64,000 nucleotides of DNA, taken from contig NZ_CP014169.1 of assembly GCF_001717955.1 (NCBI RefSeq), positions 124,001 through 188,000 on the forward strand, written 5' to 3'. Positions 25,601-33,123 of the stretch are shown piece after piece; position 1 is the stretch's first letter; each line of letters starts with the position of its first letter. This DNA comes from Sphingomonas panacis (GTDB lineage Bacteria > Pseudomonadota > Alphaproteobacteria > Sphingomonadales > Sphingomonadaceae). The translations under genes were made by a program, and so were the position numbers. The notes below the pieces were generated by a model. The model made no database searches and was not told the origin of the DNA. It saw only the letters and a list, made by a program, of their open reading frames with translations.

Positions 25601-26891
25601 AGACCACGGTTTCGAGCTGGGAGGAGGAAAGCATCCGCTCGGCGACGGTGCGCTCGGGCAAGTACGGCAGATAGCCGGGGACCGGCGCCGGGATCGATCC
25701 CATCGCCACCGATTCAACCAGGGCTGTCGGGTGCTCGCCGGCCTTGTCGAAGACGATCCGGCTCGGTCGATAGGGCAGATAGACGCCGGTCTGCTCGAGG
25801 AGCGGCGCCGGTGTATCGAGCCTGGCATAATCCACGGGCAGGACGTCGTTGCGAACCGCCGCATGGTAGGGCCTGGGCTCCGGCCGGTTGCTTTTGACCG
25901 CTCGGAACATCGAGATGGTGCCGACACGCTTCGGGTTGGGAGCCGGCACATCGGCGCGAGACGGCGCTCGTTCGTGGATTGAGATGGCGTCGAGCAGCTC
26001 GGCGACCGAGGATCGCTGGATCGTCGCAGGCAGCGATCGGCCTGGGAGTTTGTCGATGACGTACATGCGGACGGCGATCGATGTGCCGTGCTTGAGATAG
26101 CATTTCTCGAGGCGGATCGAGGTCCTGACGGTGACATCGCGCAGGACCGTCTCATACTGGTCGCGCATGCGGGCGCTTGGGCCGAACCAATCTGGCATGA
26201 TGGCGACGAGGCGTCCGCCGGGGCGAAGGCGCCGCAGCGCTGCCTGGAGGTGGCGGACCGCCGCATAGTCGTCCGCGCCGCGGCCGAGCGACCGGGAGAA
26301 TGGCGGGTTCATGATGATGACGGTCGGTCGGATGGCGCTCGCGAGGGTGGAATTGATGGTAGCGCCATCGTGCCCGGTGATCACAGCGTCGGGAAAAGCG
26401 TGAGCAAGGCGGCCGCGCCGAACGGGGTCGAGCTCGTTGAGGTGGAGCGCGGCATGGGAACCAACGTGGGCGACGAGCAAGCCGTTACCGGCACTGGGTT
26501 CAAGGATCACGTCGTCAGGCTCGACATTGGCGAGCAGCACCGCGACGGCGGCAATATCGACCGGCGTCGAAAATTGCTGCCATTCGATCTGCTCTTCGCT
26601 GCGAACGGTCTGGGTCGGTAGGCGCGTCGCGAGCGCTATCACCGGCGGGATGTCTGACAGAACCGAGGGTTTTTGCGCGATCGATCGCAGATGAAGTGCG
26701 AGGGCGTGTTCGAGGATCTCGAAGCTGTGCCGCTGGGTCCAGCGGCCCGCGGCATCGCTCCCGCCGAATGCCGCAACCATCGCGTCGTTGAGGATTCGGC
26801 GCGTGATAGGCGTCTCAGCGTGCAGGTGCGGGAGCAAGCGGAGCGCAGCTTCACGATCGGCGCGGTCGGCGGCGTCGAAGAGGTCGGTCAT
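22668..26891 (-). CDS. Methyltransferase/strawberry-notch-type helicase fusion (1407 aa)
   Basis: A very large DNA-processing protein. An N-terminal Rossmann methyltransferase has EPSAGNG at 131-137 and the catalytic NPPF at 195-198, typical of N6-adenine enzymes. The helicase part begins near 460 with the Walker A-like GDGTGAGKG (469-477) and the DEAH box at 576-579. The C-terminal half includes FSDAGGTGRSYHASRDALNQ and GLGRTHRTHQAS, marking the strawberry-notch branch of SF2. Such proteins are common on large plasmids and phages and may join methylation, remodelling and protection of incoming DNA. AGGAGATCCCG precedes the ATG. Confidence 0.88.
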   Translation of the reverse strand: MTDLFDAADRADREAALRLLPHLHAETPITRRILNDAMVAAFGGSDAAGRWTQRHSFEILEHALALHLRSIAQKPSVLSDIPPVIALATRLPTQTVRSEEQIEWQQFSTPVDIAAVAVLLANVEPDDVILEPSAGNGLLVAHVGSHAALHLNELDPVRRGRLAHAFPDAVITGHDGATINSTLASAIRPTVIIMNPPFSRSLGRGADDYAAVRHLQAALRRLRPGGRLVAIMPDWFGPSARMRDQYETVLRDVTVRTSIRLEKCYLKHGTSIAVRMYVIDKLPGRSLPATIQRSSVAELLDAISIHERAPSRADVPAPNPKRVGTISMFRAVKSNRPEPRPYHAAVRNDVLPVDYARLDTPAPLLEQTGVYLPYRPSRIVFDKAGEHPTALVESVAMGSIPAPVPGYLPYLPERTVAERMLSSSQLETVVYAGHAWSQLIPGRFKPNKEGVGLSLAEDGDHYRKGFFLGDGTGAGKGRQIAACILDNWLQGRRRNIWVTKNAPLLEDARRDWTALGGLSGDVQPIANWKIDEPIKLDQGVLLVTYPTLRSMRGDHSRLKQITDWAGSDFDGVIAFDEAHEMGGVAGGEGALGAKEGSQQGICGVLLQNQLPGARVLYASATGASDVNNLAYAVRLGLWGPETAFADREQFISSIRQGGIAAMELVARDLKATGLYMARALSFAGVEYDVLKHELTPAQIEIYDTYADAWQIIHQNMEKALELTAVVDGMENATLNSGAKAAARSRFESTKQRFFGQVLLSMKLPSVIAAAQQHLESGQSVVMQLVTTAESILDRRLGALSPDERADLEIDLSPREYVIDYLERAFPTRQMRVYTDDTGTQRSAPMEDDAGNPVHNPEAEAARDQLIEQLCALPPIMSALDGLLEHFGHDHVAEVTGRTKRLISTGDGRQKLETRSTRTSQAEAAAFMAGRKRMLIFSDAGGTGRSYHASRDALNQEQRVHLLLEPGWRADRAIQGLGRTHRTHQASTPLFRPVTTDCKGELRFTSTIARRLDSLGALTRGQRQTGGQNLFDPADNLESEYACAALVTWFHLLVGGKLTSVSHADFESRTGLELCEKDGVMKEELPPIQRWLNRILALPIGLQNKIFDEFLSLVETRVSAAREAGRLDVGVETILVDKATLIDDTLLRTDPVSGATSHLLTIEIEQRRLPVSLARILHIADTDVTAEFLINGKSGMVALQTRARALMEEKEGTPIPRIELMRPTRREYMREEDLYESAWTSIDRAAFSAKWVDEADEAANKVDTQTIRLATGLLLPIWSALPSDHLVVNRIADKDGNSWLGRLVFDEHIVQLFTKLGIDRAENLPPTDIVKSAMSGRSVDLSRPFPMTIRRALVNGSPRIELVGAPVQQLAWLKSIGCFTEVIQYRTRVFLPMSTAADTLDRILLGSS

Positions 26892-26934
26892 GTCGGGATC
26901 TCCTGTGTCGCTGCACCCTCGGCAGCATCACATT

Positions 26935-26955
26935 CCCGATCCCCCTCCCCTCTTG
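26935..26955 (-). repeat. G-rich purine leader element, copy e
   Basis: On the minus strand this reads CAAGAGGGGAGGGGGATCGGG, 44 bases upstream of the helicase start and 16 bases after the stop of the primase-like gene. It is the closest match to copy c. Confidence 0.5.
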
Positions 26956-26970
26956 TCGGCCTCGGCGCCC

Positions 26971-27825
26971 CTAGAAGCGGTTTGACAGCGCGTAAGCGTC
27001 CAGAGCCTTGGCCCAATCCTTGAACTTGGCCGGTGGCGGCGCGTGACGGATGGCGAGACCCAACCGGCCGTAGTGGTCCTCGGCCCTCTCAGCGGCCCGG
27101 CGCCCTTCCGGATCATTGTCTTGGGCTATGAGTAGTGTTGTGATGCTGGCGGGGATGACGAGCTGGTCGAGTCGACGCGCTCCCAGCGAAGCCCAGCAGG
27201 GAACGTCGTTGAGCCTGAAAAAGGCCTCCGCCGTTTCGAAGCCTTCGGCGATCGCGAGTGTAGGTCCCCCTCCCCTGCCCTGCCAAGCCCCTGAGAGCGG
27301 TGTCCCGAGCATGACCTTGCGCGTGTAGTCAGCGCTGTCGCGGTCCAGAAAGATGCGCTGGATGGCCACCAGCGTCCTCGTTTCGCGGACAGCGATGAGG
27401 AGCGCTGGCAGGAAAACGGTTTTTGGCATGGGCAGATAGGGACAGCGGGGATGGAAGCGGATGTCGGGTGGAGGCGGCAGGAGGTTCCGGCGGGCCAGAT
27501 AGCGTTCGGCGAGGGTGTTTCTGACGTCGCTTGCCTGGTCCCAAATCCGTTGCACGTTTGCGGTGCCAAGCGGCCTCGCGGCATGGGGGGGAGTATAATG
27601 CCGACCAGGCCGAATGCGGCGGAGTTCGCGTAGAACATCGTCTGGTGGGCATCCAGCAAAACAGGTGACGAGCATCCCGCGGTCTCCTTGGCGGATTGAG
27701 AGGCTCGGGTCGCGGTCGGCGTGCGCAGGGCACCGGCACATTGCGATATATCCGCTCCAGGTGCCCCCGAGTGCACCGACGATGTCGACCAGTTCCTGCG
27801 ATGGTCGTTTGGCTGTAAGTGGCAT
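26971..27825 (-). CDS. CHC2-like zinc finger/toprim primase-like protein
   Basis: A 284-residue protein with an N-terminal zinc finger (C30-x-C32, H35, C55, C59 in CRCPAH and VTCFAGC) as in DnaG-type primases. The C-terminal toprim domain has the Glu strand IAEGFETAEAFF and the acidic pair in IAQDNDPEGRRAAERA. It probably makes primers for plasmid replication or for the complementary strand after transfer. A Gly run (GRGGG) just before the toprim Glu is encoded by a G-rich stretch like the leader elements. AGGAGATGCTACT precedes the ATG. Confidence 0.85.
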   Translation of the reverse strand: MPLTAKRPSQELVDIVGALGGTWSGYIAMCRCPAHADRDPSLSIRQGDRGMLVTCFAGCPPDDVLRELRRIRPGRHYTPPHAARPLGTANVQRIWDQASDVRNTLAERYLARRNLLPPPPDIRFHPRCPYLPMPKTVFLPALLIAVRETRTLVAIQRIFLDRDSADYTRKVMLGTPLSGAWQGRGGGPTLAIAEGFETAEAFFRLNDVPCWASLGARRLDQLVIPASITTLLIAQDNDPEGRRAAERAEDHYGRLGLAIRHAPPPAKFKDWAKALDAYALSNRF

Positions 27826-27847
27826 AGTAGCATCTCCTGCTCACGAG

Positions 27848-27870
27848 CCTCTGCCCCCCTCCCCTCGCTC
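27848..27870 (-). repeat. G-rich purine leader element, copy f
   Basis: On the minus strand the core is GAGGGGAGGGGGGCAGAGG, 23 bases upstream of the primase-like start. It combines the features of copies a/b (GGGGGGCAG) and c/e (GAGGGGAGGGGG). A looser match lies at 28124-28143. Confidence 0.5.
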
Positions 27871-28260
27871 AAGAGTGTACTATCCGGTCGTCTGGCTGTT
27901 CGGCGCTGTCCCATGTCTGATCGCTTGGGGATCGTCTGCAATGCTGATGGTCAGGCTGGGGCTTCCGCTATGACGATAACCGCTCGGAGATCATCGGTCG
28001 TTCGTTGCTCGGCTCGGTCTATCGGTAGACGGGATCAGTTCTGCTGGCGGTGTAGGTTCGTCGCGTAAGGTCGCGGTCGTGTGCGGGAGCCAAGGGTTGT
28101 TGGTCGCTAATGATTTACGGTGAGCTTCCCCCTTCCCCTTATCCTATTGAAGAAAAAGAGAAATCTGGCCGGTTAGATTGGTTTCTATAGGGGTTAGACA
28201 GTTAGCTGGGCATATTCTCGTCGTAAACCATTGGAATCGGGCGATGCATCAACGTGGGGG

Positions 28261-28277
28261 CGTTCCTGATGTGTCGA
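28261..28277 (+). repeat. Origin iteron 1
   Basis: CGTTCCTGATGTGTCGA, identical to the copies at 28306 and 28349. Probable RepA binding site. Confidence 0.8.
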
Positions 28278-28282
28278 GGATG

Positions 28283-28304
28283 CGTTCCCGAAGGATCGTG
28301 TGTC
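28283..28304 (+). repeat. Related iteron, variant type
   Basis: CGTTCCCGAAGGATCGTGTGTC lies between iterons 1 and 2; it shares the GTTCC start and the TGTC end. A second variant sits between iterons 2 and 3. Confidence 0.55.
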
Positions 28305-28305
28305 G

Positions 28306-28322
28306 CGTTCCTGATGTGTCGA
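28306..28322 (+). repeat. Origin iteron 2
   Basis: Exact copy of CGTTCCTGATGTGTCGA, 45 bases from iteron 1, close to four helical turns. Confidence 0.8.
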
Positions 28323-28328
28323 CCATCA

Positions 28329-28344
28329 GTTCCCGCAGTACCGT
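28329..28344 (+). repeat. Related iteron, variant type
   Basis: Begins GTTCCCGCAGTACCGTG. It is similar to the variant at 28283 and holds the same place relative to the next iteron. Confidence 0.5.
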
Positions 28345-28348
28345 GATT

Positions 28349-28365
28349 CGTTCCTGATGTGTCGA
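28349..28365 (+). repeat. Origin iteron 3
   Basis: Exact copy of CGTTCCTGATGTGTCGA, 43 bases from iteron 2. Confidence 0.8.
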
Positions 28366-28506
28366 AAGATCGATAAAGCAGTCGAATTAGGCAAGGCGTT
28401 TGAATCAATTTCGAGGCGGTTGGTCAGATAGACGTTCAAGAATGGCGTTTGGCCGCGGCAGAGGTTGGACAGAGCCATCGATTTCGGTTTTGGGGGACGG
28501 GATGCC

Positions 28507-28523
28507 CGACACTTCGGGAACGC
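28507..28523 (-). repeat. Inverted iteron-like site
   Basis: The minus strand reads GCGTTCCCGAAGTGTCG, matching the variant iteron at 28283 in its first eleven bases and its TGTCG end. An inverted copy near repA could serve in copy-number control. Confidence 0.6.
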
Positions 28524-28630
28524 TTGCGGCGGCTTCAGCGTCGTGATGGGTTCGCTTTCCCAAATCTCGGGATGAGTCTGTCATGGTGGGTGGCGTACGT
28601 AGGCGCGCGTAGGATTGGTGAAGCAACGGC

Positions 28631-29863
28631 TTAACCCCGAAGTGTATGGCGGTTCGCCTTGTCATATTTTCGAACGAACCCGAGGAAGGCGTTCTGATAG
28701 TTGACGGGTGTGCGCGAGGGATCGCCGTCGATCCACTCTCGGAAAAGCATATGGAGGTTCTGATAATCCCAGCCGGGACATTCACTCCTTAACGTCTGCA
28801 AAGTAGCGTCGGTGATGAAACCTTCAGTCGCTTTCGAAGATAGGCTTGAAACGGTTCGGCGGACCAAGCTGCGGACATCGTAGGTGCCGGTCGAGCCGCT
28901 ATCTTGCGCTCGCGCCGGAATGGCTGAGCGGCGTTCGGCGGATGTCTTGGCGTCGCCTTTAGGTTTAGGCTCCGATCGGCGTGGTCCCTGCCCTTTCTGC
29001 GGACGGGTAGAGTGTTCGATGTCGGCCTCGGCCCGACGTCGCATGCGTAGGCTTGGCTCACGTTTGCCTGGGACTTGCTCGATCGTTACCGAATATCCCG
29101 GCAGTTCATTGCGTTCCGCTATCTTCGCGATTTCGAACTTGAAGCGCCGATATTGACCCTCGGCGCCTGATTTTTCAAAGAGGGTTGGGAGCGAGATGGC
29201 AAATCCAGCCTCGCCTGCACCGCCAGCGTGCTTTCGCGCGACCTTGTAGAGCCAGCGCTCTCTGCCGCCACTGATATCAAAATAGGCGCGATCGATCGAG
29301 AGGATGCCTCCCTGCATGAGGACGCCTTCATGGAACCAGTTGCTCAGTTCGATTGTCATGCCGCGTGAACGTTCCGTTTTTTCATCGACGAGCTGGGTCC
29401 AGCCATCCAGCCAGCTGAACGTCGCCTCGCGTCGATTTTCAGCCCGGATATTGGTCTTGACAGTGGTGGAGACCAAGCGGTCCAGCGACTGGGCGAGCAG
29501 TTCGTAGGCGCGACCGGTCGTGGGGCGGCCGATAGCACGGAGTAGATCGTACGGCATGAGATGAAGTTTGCGCGGGACGTCGTTCACGCCGCGGCGAGCC
29601 ATATCGGCGAGGGTCGATGCGCAATAGATGAGGATGTCCGCATCCCAAATGGTGGCCATACCATAATCTGGATTTGCCGAGACATGGACCCATAACTTGC
29701 CGTCAGGGGAATTGTAGTCGATCGGCTTGATTCGCTTCGACTTTGAGAGGCTGAAGAACGGCCGTTCCATCATCTCGCGTTGATCCCGCAGGGGGAGGTC
29801 GGAGATGTAGGGCAGGAATAGGTCGAACTGCTCGCTGATTTGGGATTGTTTTGCTTTTGTCAC
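28631..29863 (-). CDS. repA: Replication initiator protein A (RPA family)
   Basis: A 410-residue plasmid initiator of the RPA type found on sphingomonad plasmids. The N-terminal half has FDLFLPYISDLPLRDQREMM, FFSLSKSKRIKPIDY and GMATIWDADILIYCASTLAD, which are typical of the family, and a winged-helix DNA-binding core up to about 250. A basic linker (about 255-310) leads to a C-terminal helical part (ECPGWDYQNLHMLFREW). It should bind the iterons downstream at 28261-28365. The region upstream carries the parS cluster. Order is parA, parB, parS, repA, origin. Confidence 0.9.
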   Translation of the reverse strand: MTKAKQSQISEQFDLFLPYISDLPLRDQREMMERPFFSLSKSKRIKPIDYNSPDGKLWVHVSANPDYGMATIWDADILIYCASTLADMARRGVNDVPRKLHLMPYDLLRAIGRPTTGRAYELLAQSLDRLVSTTVKTNIRAENRREATFSWLDGWTQLVDEKTERSRGMTIELSNWFHEGVLMQGGILSIDRAYFDISGGRERWLYKVARKHAGGAGEAGFAISLPTLFEKSGAEGQYRRFKFEIAKIAERNELPGYSVTIEQVPGKREPSLRMRRRAEADIEHSTRPQKGQGPRRSEPKPKGDAKTSAERRSAIPARAQDSGSTGTYDVRSLVRRTVSSLSSKATEGFITDATLQTLRSECPGWDYQNLHMLFREWIDGDPSRTPVNYQNAFLGFVRKYDKANRHTLRG

Positions 29864-29938
29864 GGGTGATGCCTGGCGATTAATGATTGAGCTCTTGGGA
29901 GCGTGATTGTTTGTCGTAGTCCCGGGTTAGGCGAATGG

Positions 29939-29957
29939 GCCACTTTCTGAAAGTGGC
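29939..29957. promoter_or_regulatory. Inverted repeat upstream of repA
   Basis: GCCACTTTCTGAAAGTGGC, eight-base arms around CTG, 76 bases upstream of the repA start. It lacks a T-run, so it is more likely an operator or a leader RNA hairpin than a terminator. Confidence 0.5.
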
Positions 29958-30003
29958 GTTTAAGATGCCCCAAGAGTGCACGGTGTTGGTGTGCATATGT
30001 GGA

Positions 30004-30019
30004 GTTTCCCCGGGGAAAC
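30004..30019. promoter_or_regulatory. parS-like site 1
   Basis: Perfect palindrome GTTTCCCCGGGGAAAC. The outer GTTTC/GAAAC matches chromosomal-type parS; the centre differs (CCCGGG instead of ACGT). Confidence 0.85.
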
Positions 30020-30160
30020 TTCGCTATTCCGACCGCTGGACAGGGAGGGTGCCGAGCAACAGGGTTTTGAAAGTCAGACCGGGCGTTTGGAGGGGGAGTT
30101 GTTAGCGCGGTGGAGAACGTCGTTCGATGCGTTGCGTCACATCGTCGAGAGCTGTTTGAT

Positions 30161-30176
30161 GTTTCCCCGGGGAAAC
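30161..30176. promoter_or_regulatory. parS-like site 2
   Basis: Perfect palindrome GTTTCCCCGGGGAAAC, identical to site 1 and 157 bases from it. Confidence 0.85.
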
Positions 30177-30348
30177 ATGCGCCAGGTATCGAGATGTTAG
30201 TCAGAACTCGACGGGATGATACCGCGATACGGGGAGGGCGGGTTGCTCTGATTTCAGAAGGGAAGGGGAGTATGCGCGAGCCCCGAACGACGATGAGCGG
30301 GAATTTGCTGCGTCGTTCATCGGCGGCGGGACCTTGCAGGCCCAGAAT

Positions 30349-30364
30349 GTTTCCCCGGGGAAAC
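30349..30364. promoter_or_regulatory. parS-like site 3
   Basis: Perfect palindrome GTTTCCCCGGGGAAAC, identical to sites 1 and 2. Confidence 0.85.
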
Positions 30365-30414
30365 ATCGATAGAGGCGACCCGGATTCCCTTCGCCGACGA
30401 AGCCACCCGTGATG

Positions 30415-30430
30415 GTTCCCCCGGGGAAAC
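30415..30430. promoter_or_regulatory. parS-like site 4 (one mismatch)
   Basis: GTTCCCCCGGGGAAAC, one base different from the other three, ending seven bases before the parB stop. Confidence 0.75.
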
Positions 30431-30436
30431 ATTCGC

Positions 30437-31498
30437 TCAGCGGAGTAGATTGCGGCCTGTGGCATCAAGATGCGCGAGTGCTTCCCGCAGGCCTCGCAGC
30501 AGATCCTCTTCGCTGGCCCCGGAGCCGGCATGGAGCCGTATCGTAACGCCTTGCCGATTGGAGGAGACGACGCTCAGCGCGCTGCGCCCCAGCTTGCTCT
30601 GGAAGGTAAAGGGCTCTTTGGCATCCGCCTTGTCCTGCGCTGCAAGGTGAAGGCGCCGAAGCACCTCGGACGCTGTAACGGTCGGCTCACCACTCGACTT
30701 GCGCTCGGCCTGCTGTTTTGCGAGCGCTTTAGCGGCGGCAGCGACTACCGCTGCCTTCGGCTTGTCGTCGAGAAGCTGTGCCAAGGCATAAGCCGGCTTT
30801 AGCTGGATGTCAGAAGGCGAGGCAAAGGCCGAGACGACTATATCGGGCAGCGCTGCAACCTTCAGCATTTTGGAGAGCCAGCCTTTCGACACCTTAAGGC
30901 GCTCCGCCATGCGGCTCATATGGTTGCCGTAATGCTGACGCAGGGCGGCAGCGTAATTGCGGGCGCGTTCGAGATCGGAGACATCCGTACGGGCTCGGTT
31001 TTCAAGATCCGCAAGCCGGAAAGCTGCTTCGTCATCCAGAGCCACCACCTGGGCTACAAACTGCATCTCCGGATAGGAGTTTCGTCTAAGCCAGGAGATC
31101 GACCAATGGCGGCGGGTGCCGGCGATCACCTCGAAATCGTGCGCTGGATCGTCGTCAACTCGCCGCACGACGGCAGGCACCTTTTGTCCGCCTTCTGCGA
31201 GGATCGAGTCTATCAGTTCGCGGCAGTTATCCTCGGTTAGATGCCCATAGAGACGGGCGTTGCCGCTCCAAACGCGGACACGCGCGGGATCGAGCAGCAT
31301 TTGGGTAACTTGGCGGACTTCGCCTGTGGCAACGCGCGCGAGCGCAGACTCGCGGCTGAGCAGAGTACCGCCGCGCATGCGATCCGGCCTTGCCGGAGGG
31401 CTCGCTGGTGCGCTGGTCTCATCGTTCGAGGGTGCGACCGCAGGCACCTCCTCGTCCGCAAGAAGATCTGCAAGATAGTCTTTTTGATTACGCGCCAT
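30437..31498 (-). CDS. parB: Plasmid partition protein ParB
   Basis: A 353-residue ParB. The N-terminal CTP-binding/Srx domain includes DNCRELIDSILAEGGQKVPAVV and the arginine box VIAGTRRHWSISWL. The central HTH (MSRMAERLKVSKGWLSKMLKV) should recognise the four palindromes immediately downstream. The C-terminal part probably dimerises. It follows parA after 59 bases in the usual order. This is the true partition ParB, in contrast to the PRTRC ParB and the 693-residue ParB-domain protein. Confidence 0.93.
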   Translation of the reverse strand: MARNQKDYLADLLADEEVPAVAPSNDETSAPASPPARPDRMRGGTLLSRESALARVATGEVRQVTQMLLDPARVRVWSGNARLYGHLTEDNCRELIDSILAEGGQKVPAVVRRVDDDPAHDFEVIAGTRRHWSISWLRRNSYPEMQFVAQVVALDDEAAFRLADLENRARTDVSDLERARNYAAALRQHYGNHMSRMAERLKVSKGWLSKMLKVAALPDIVVSAFASPSDIQLKPAYALAQLLDDKPKAAVVAAAAKALAKQQAERKSSGEPTVTASEVLRRLHLAAQDKADAKEPFTFQSKLGRSALSVVSSNRQGVTIRLHAGSGASEEDLLRGLREALAHLDATGRNLLR

Positions 31499-31557
31499 CG
31501 GATCGGTCCCAATCGGCAGGTGACATTGTAACGAGGTCCGCGGCGAGGGCGCGGGGG

Positions 31558-32766
31558 CTAAGCGGCTTCATTAACAAGGGCCTCCTCGCTGACTGGCGAC
31601 ACACGGCCCCAACCTCGACGGACAAGCTGCTCAACCTGGCCAAGAGCCTCGTCAAGATTGGTGCGACACCGCTTGTGTGTCCGTGCTGTTCCGATCGGCT
31701 TATCGAGTTCATAAACGGTCATCATACGCATCGCAGCGTGGCTGATTTCCGCAGATTCTAGGATGGCCACTGGCAAGAGTGCAGGTCCGAAAGTTTGTTC
31801 CATGATCTGCTGGACCATAGCGTGCGCCGGGTCATTTCCGTTAAACTTTGAGCAGATCAGGCGGACGAACGAATAGTCGACATCTATCCCGGCTTGCCCG
31901 AGTTGACCAATGACCTGCTCCATCATCGATAGAAACTGTACCGTGGAGCAGAAATCGGGCGTTGTTGCCGCAAGCGGCACGATCAGTGCATTTGCGGCCT
32001 GCATTACGGCGAGGCTGATGGTTCCGAGTGCGGGAGGTGGATCTAGAAGCACGACGTCGTAGGATCGCGCGAGATCCATCAGACCCGCTTTTAGTTTTCG
32101 GAAACGCGTTGCGAGGATGCTCCCGCCATCGGCGCCGGCTGCTGCCATCTCATATTCTACATCGAACAATTCGAGGTTGGAGGGAATGAGATCAACATTG
32201 GGCCAGGGCGTTTTCTTTACGGCATAGAGTAGGTCAGCCTGGGTCGGATCGATCGAGAGATAGGGATAGAGGGTCTCTTCACGAGTCACATTGAAATGCG
32301 GATTGAGCCCAAAAAGCGTGGTCGTTGTCGCTTGGCTGTCACAATCCACTACGAGGACGCGGTACCCTTGAACCGCCAGATAATGAGCAAGGTGGGTCGT
32401 GACGGTTGACTTACCAACTCCGCCTTTGAAGTTCTGGACGGCGATAATGGGCGGCTGATCCATAGGCGCGCGGGCAGGCGAGGCGCCAAGCACCTCGCGC
32501 ATATGCAGTAGCTCTTCGATCGTGTAGCCAGCTCGGCGACCAGAATCCGTTGCCGGTGGTTGAGGTAGGCGACCAGCGTCTTCGGCCATCCGTATGCGGT
32601 TGGTCGAGCAGCCAAGTAGGGCGGCTGCCTCAGCGATGCCGTATCGGACATCCAGACCCTTACGCGTGTCGGGAAGAAAAGCCTTCCGGCGGAGGCGTTC
32701 GATCATGCGGACACCGGAATCTGCAAGTTCGGCGATCCGGGACGCATCTGAAGTCATTTCAGCCAT
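31558..32766 (-). CDS. parA: Plasmid partition ATPase ParA
   Basis: A 402-residue P1-type ParA. An N-terminal MerR-like/HTH extension (YGIAEAAALLGCSTNRIRMAE) precedes the deviant Walker A box KGGVGKS at 114-120. The Walker A-prime region VVDCDSQATTTTLFGL and Walker B VVLLDPPPALG are present. P1-type ParA proteins move plasmid cargo over the nucleoid and repress their own operon through the N-terminal HTH. The gene starts the parA-parB unit. Confidence 0.95.
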   Translation of the reverse strand: MAEMTSDASRIAELADSGVRMIERLRRKAFLPDTRKGLDVRYGIAEAAALLGCSTNRIRMAEDAGRLPQPPATDSGRRAGYTIEELLHMREVLGASPARAPMDQPPIIAVQNFKGGVGKSTVTTHLAHYLAVQGYRVLVVDCDSQATTTTLFGLNPHFNVTREETLYPYLSIDPTQADLLYAVKKTPWPNVDLIPSNLELFDVEYEMAAAGADGGSILATRFRKLKAGLMDLARSYDVVLLDPPPALGTISLAVMQAANALIVPLAATTPDFCSTVQFLSMMEQVIGQLGQAGIDVDYSFVRLICSKFNGNDPAHAMVQQIMEQTFGPALLPVAILESAEISHAAMRMMTVYELDKPIGTARTHKRCRTNLDEALGQVEQLVRRGWGRVSPVSEEALVNEAA

Positions 32767-33123
32767 TGTCTTCCACCCTGAAGATATTTACGCTCACATA
32801 GGCCCATTTGCGTTCAATGGTCAATCAGAGACGCTTAAGTGATCATGATGGCCGCGCTGTACGTGGCATGCCTTCATCTCGAGACAATCCGTGACGCTCA
32901 TTTGGCCACGCTGGGGAGTAGGATAGCCCAACAGCATTCATCAGCTGCGCCACAGCGCGCCACAATCTTGCGAAAAGGCAAACTAAGTTATTGTGAACGA
33001 ACCGATATTCGCTGCATTCGGGCTACAAAAGAAACAGCGGTTTCGACGGTCAATTTTTTCGGAAGCCCCTGACCGCGACCTGTCCAGGCCGTGCGCCGCC
33101 AGGGGATCAGGTTCCACGATGGC
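32767..33123. other. Upstream region of parA
   Basis: About 360 bases without a convincing gene. It holds the probable parA promoter near the gene and is somewhat richer in A+T around 32980-33060. Confidence 0.5.
32796..32824 (-). promoter_or_regulatory. Possible parA promoter
   Basis: On the minus strand TTGACC (32824-32819) and CTATGT (32801-32796) are separated by 17 bases, 30 bases upstream of the parA ATG. The -10 match is weak. Confidence 0.35.

Larger units (their letters stand above)
27826..28630. other. Non-coding region holding the probable replication origin
   Basis: About 800 bases between repA and the primase-like gene with no convincing gene. It contains G-rich leader elements, an A-rich stretch (28140-28165), three 17-bp iterons, two related sites between them and one inverted related site. 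This combination fits an origin downstream of its initiator gene. Confidence 0.7.
29864..30436. other. parB-repA intergenic region with parS cluster
   Basis: No gene is convincing here. It contains four palindromic parS-like sites and, at 29939-29957, an inverted repeat (GCCACTTT/AAAGTGGC, spacer CTG) that may control repA. Confidence 0.7.

Noticed and set aside
23295..25982. 895-codon plus-strand open frame
   Set aside because: It is the mirror of the methyltransferase-helicase gene, whose motifs are unmistakable; long antisense frames are common at this GC content.
28201..28400. CRISPR array, because of regularly spaced repeats
   Set aside because: Only three short 17-bp repeats, alternating with related sites and no cas genes; it fits iterons next to repA.
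28405..28581. 58-codon minus-strand frame after repA
   Set aside because: It overlaps the inverted iteron and has low-complexity Pro/Ser composition; more likely origin DNA.
30004..30430. Terminators, because of the GC palindromes
   Set aside because: The repeats are identical, have no loop or T-run, and sit next to parB.
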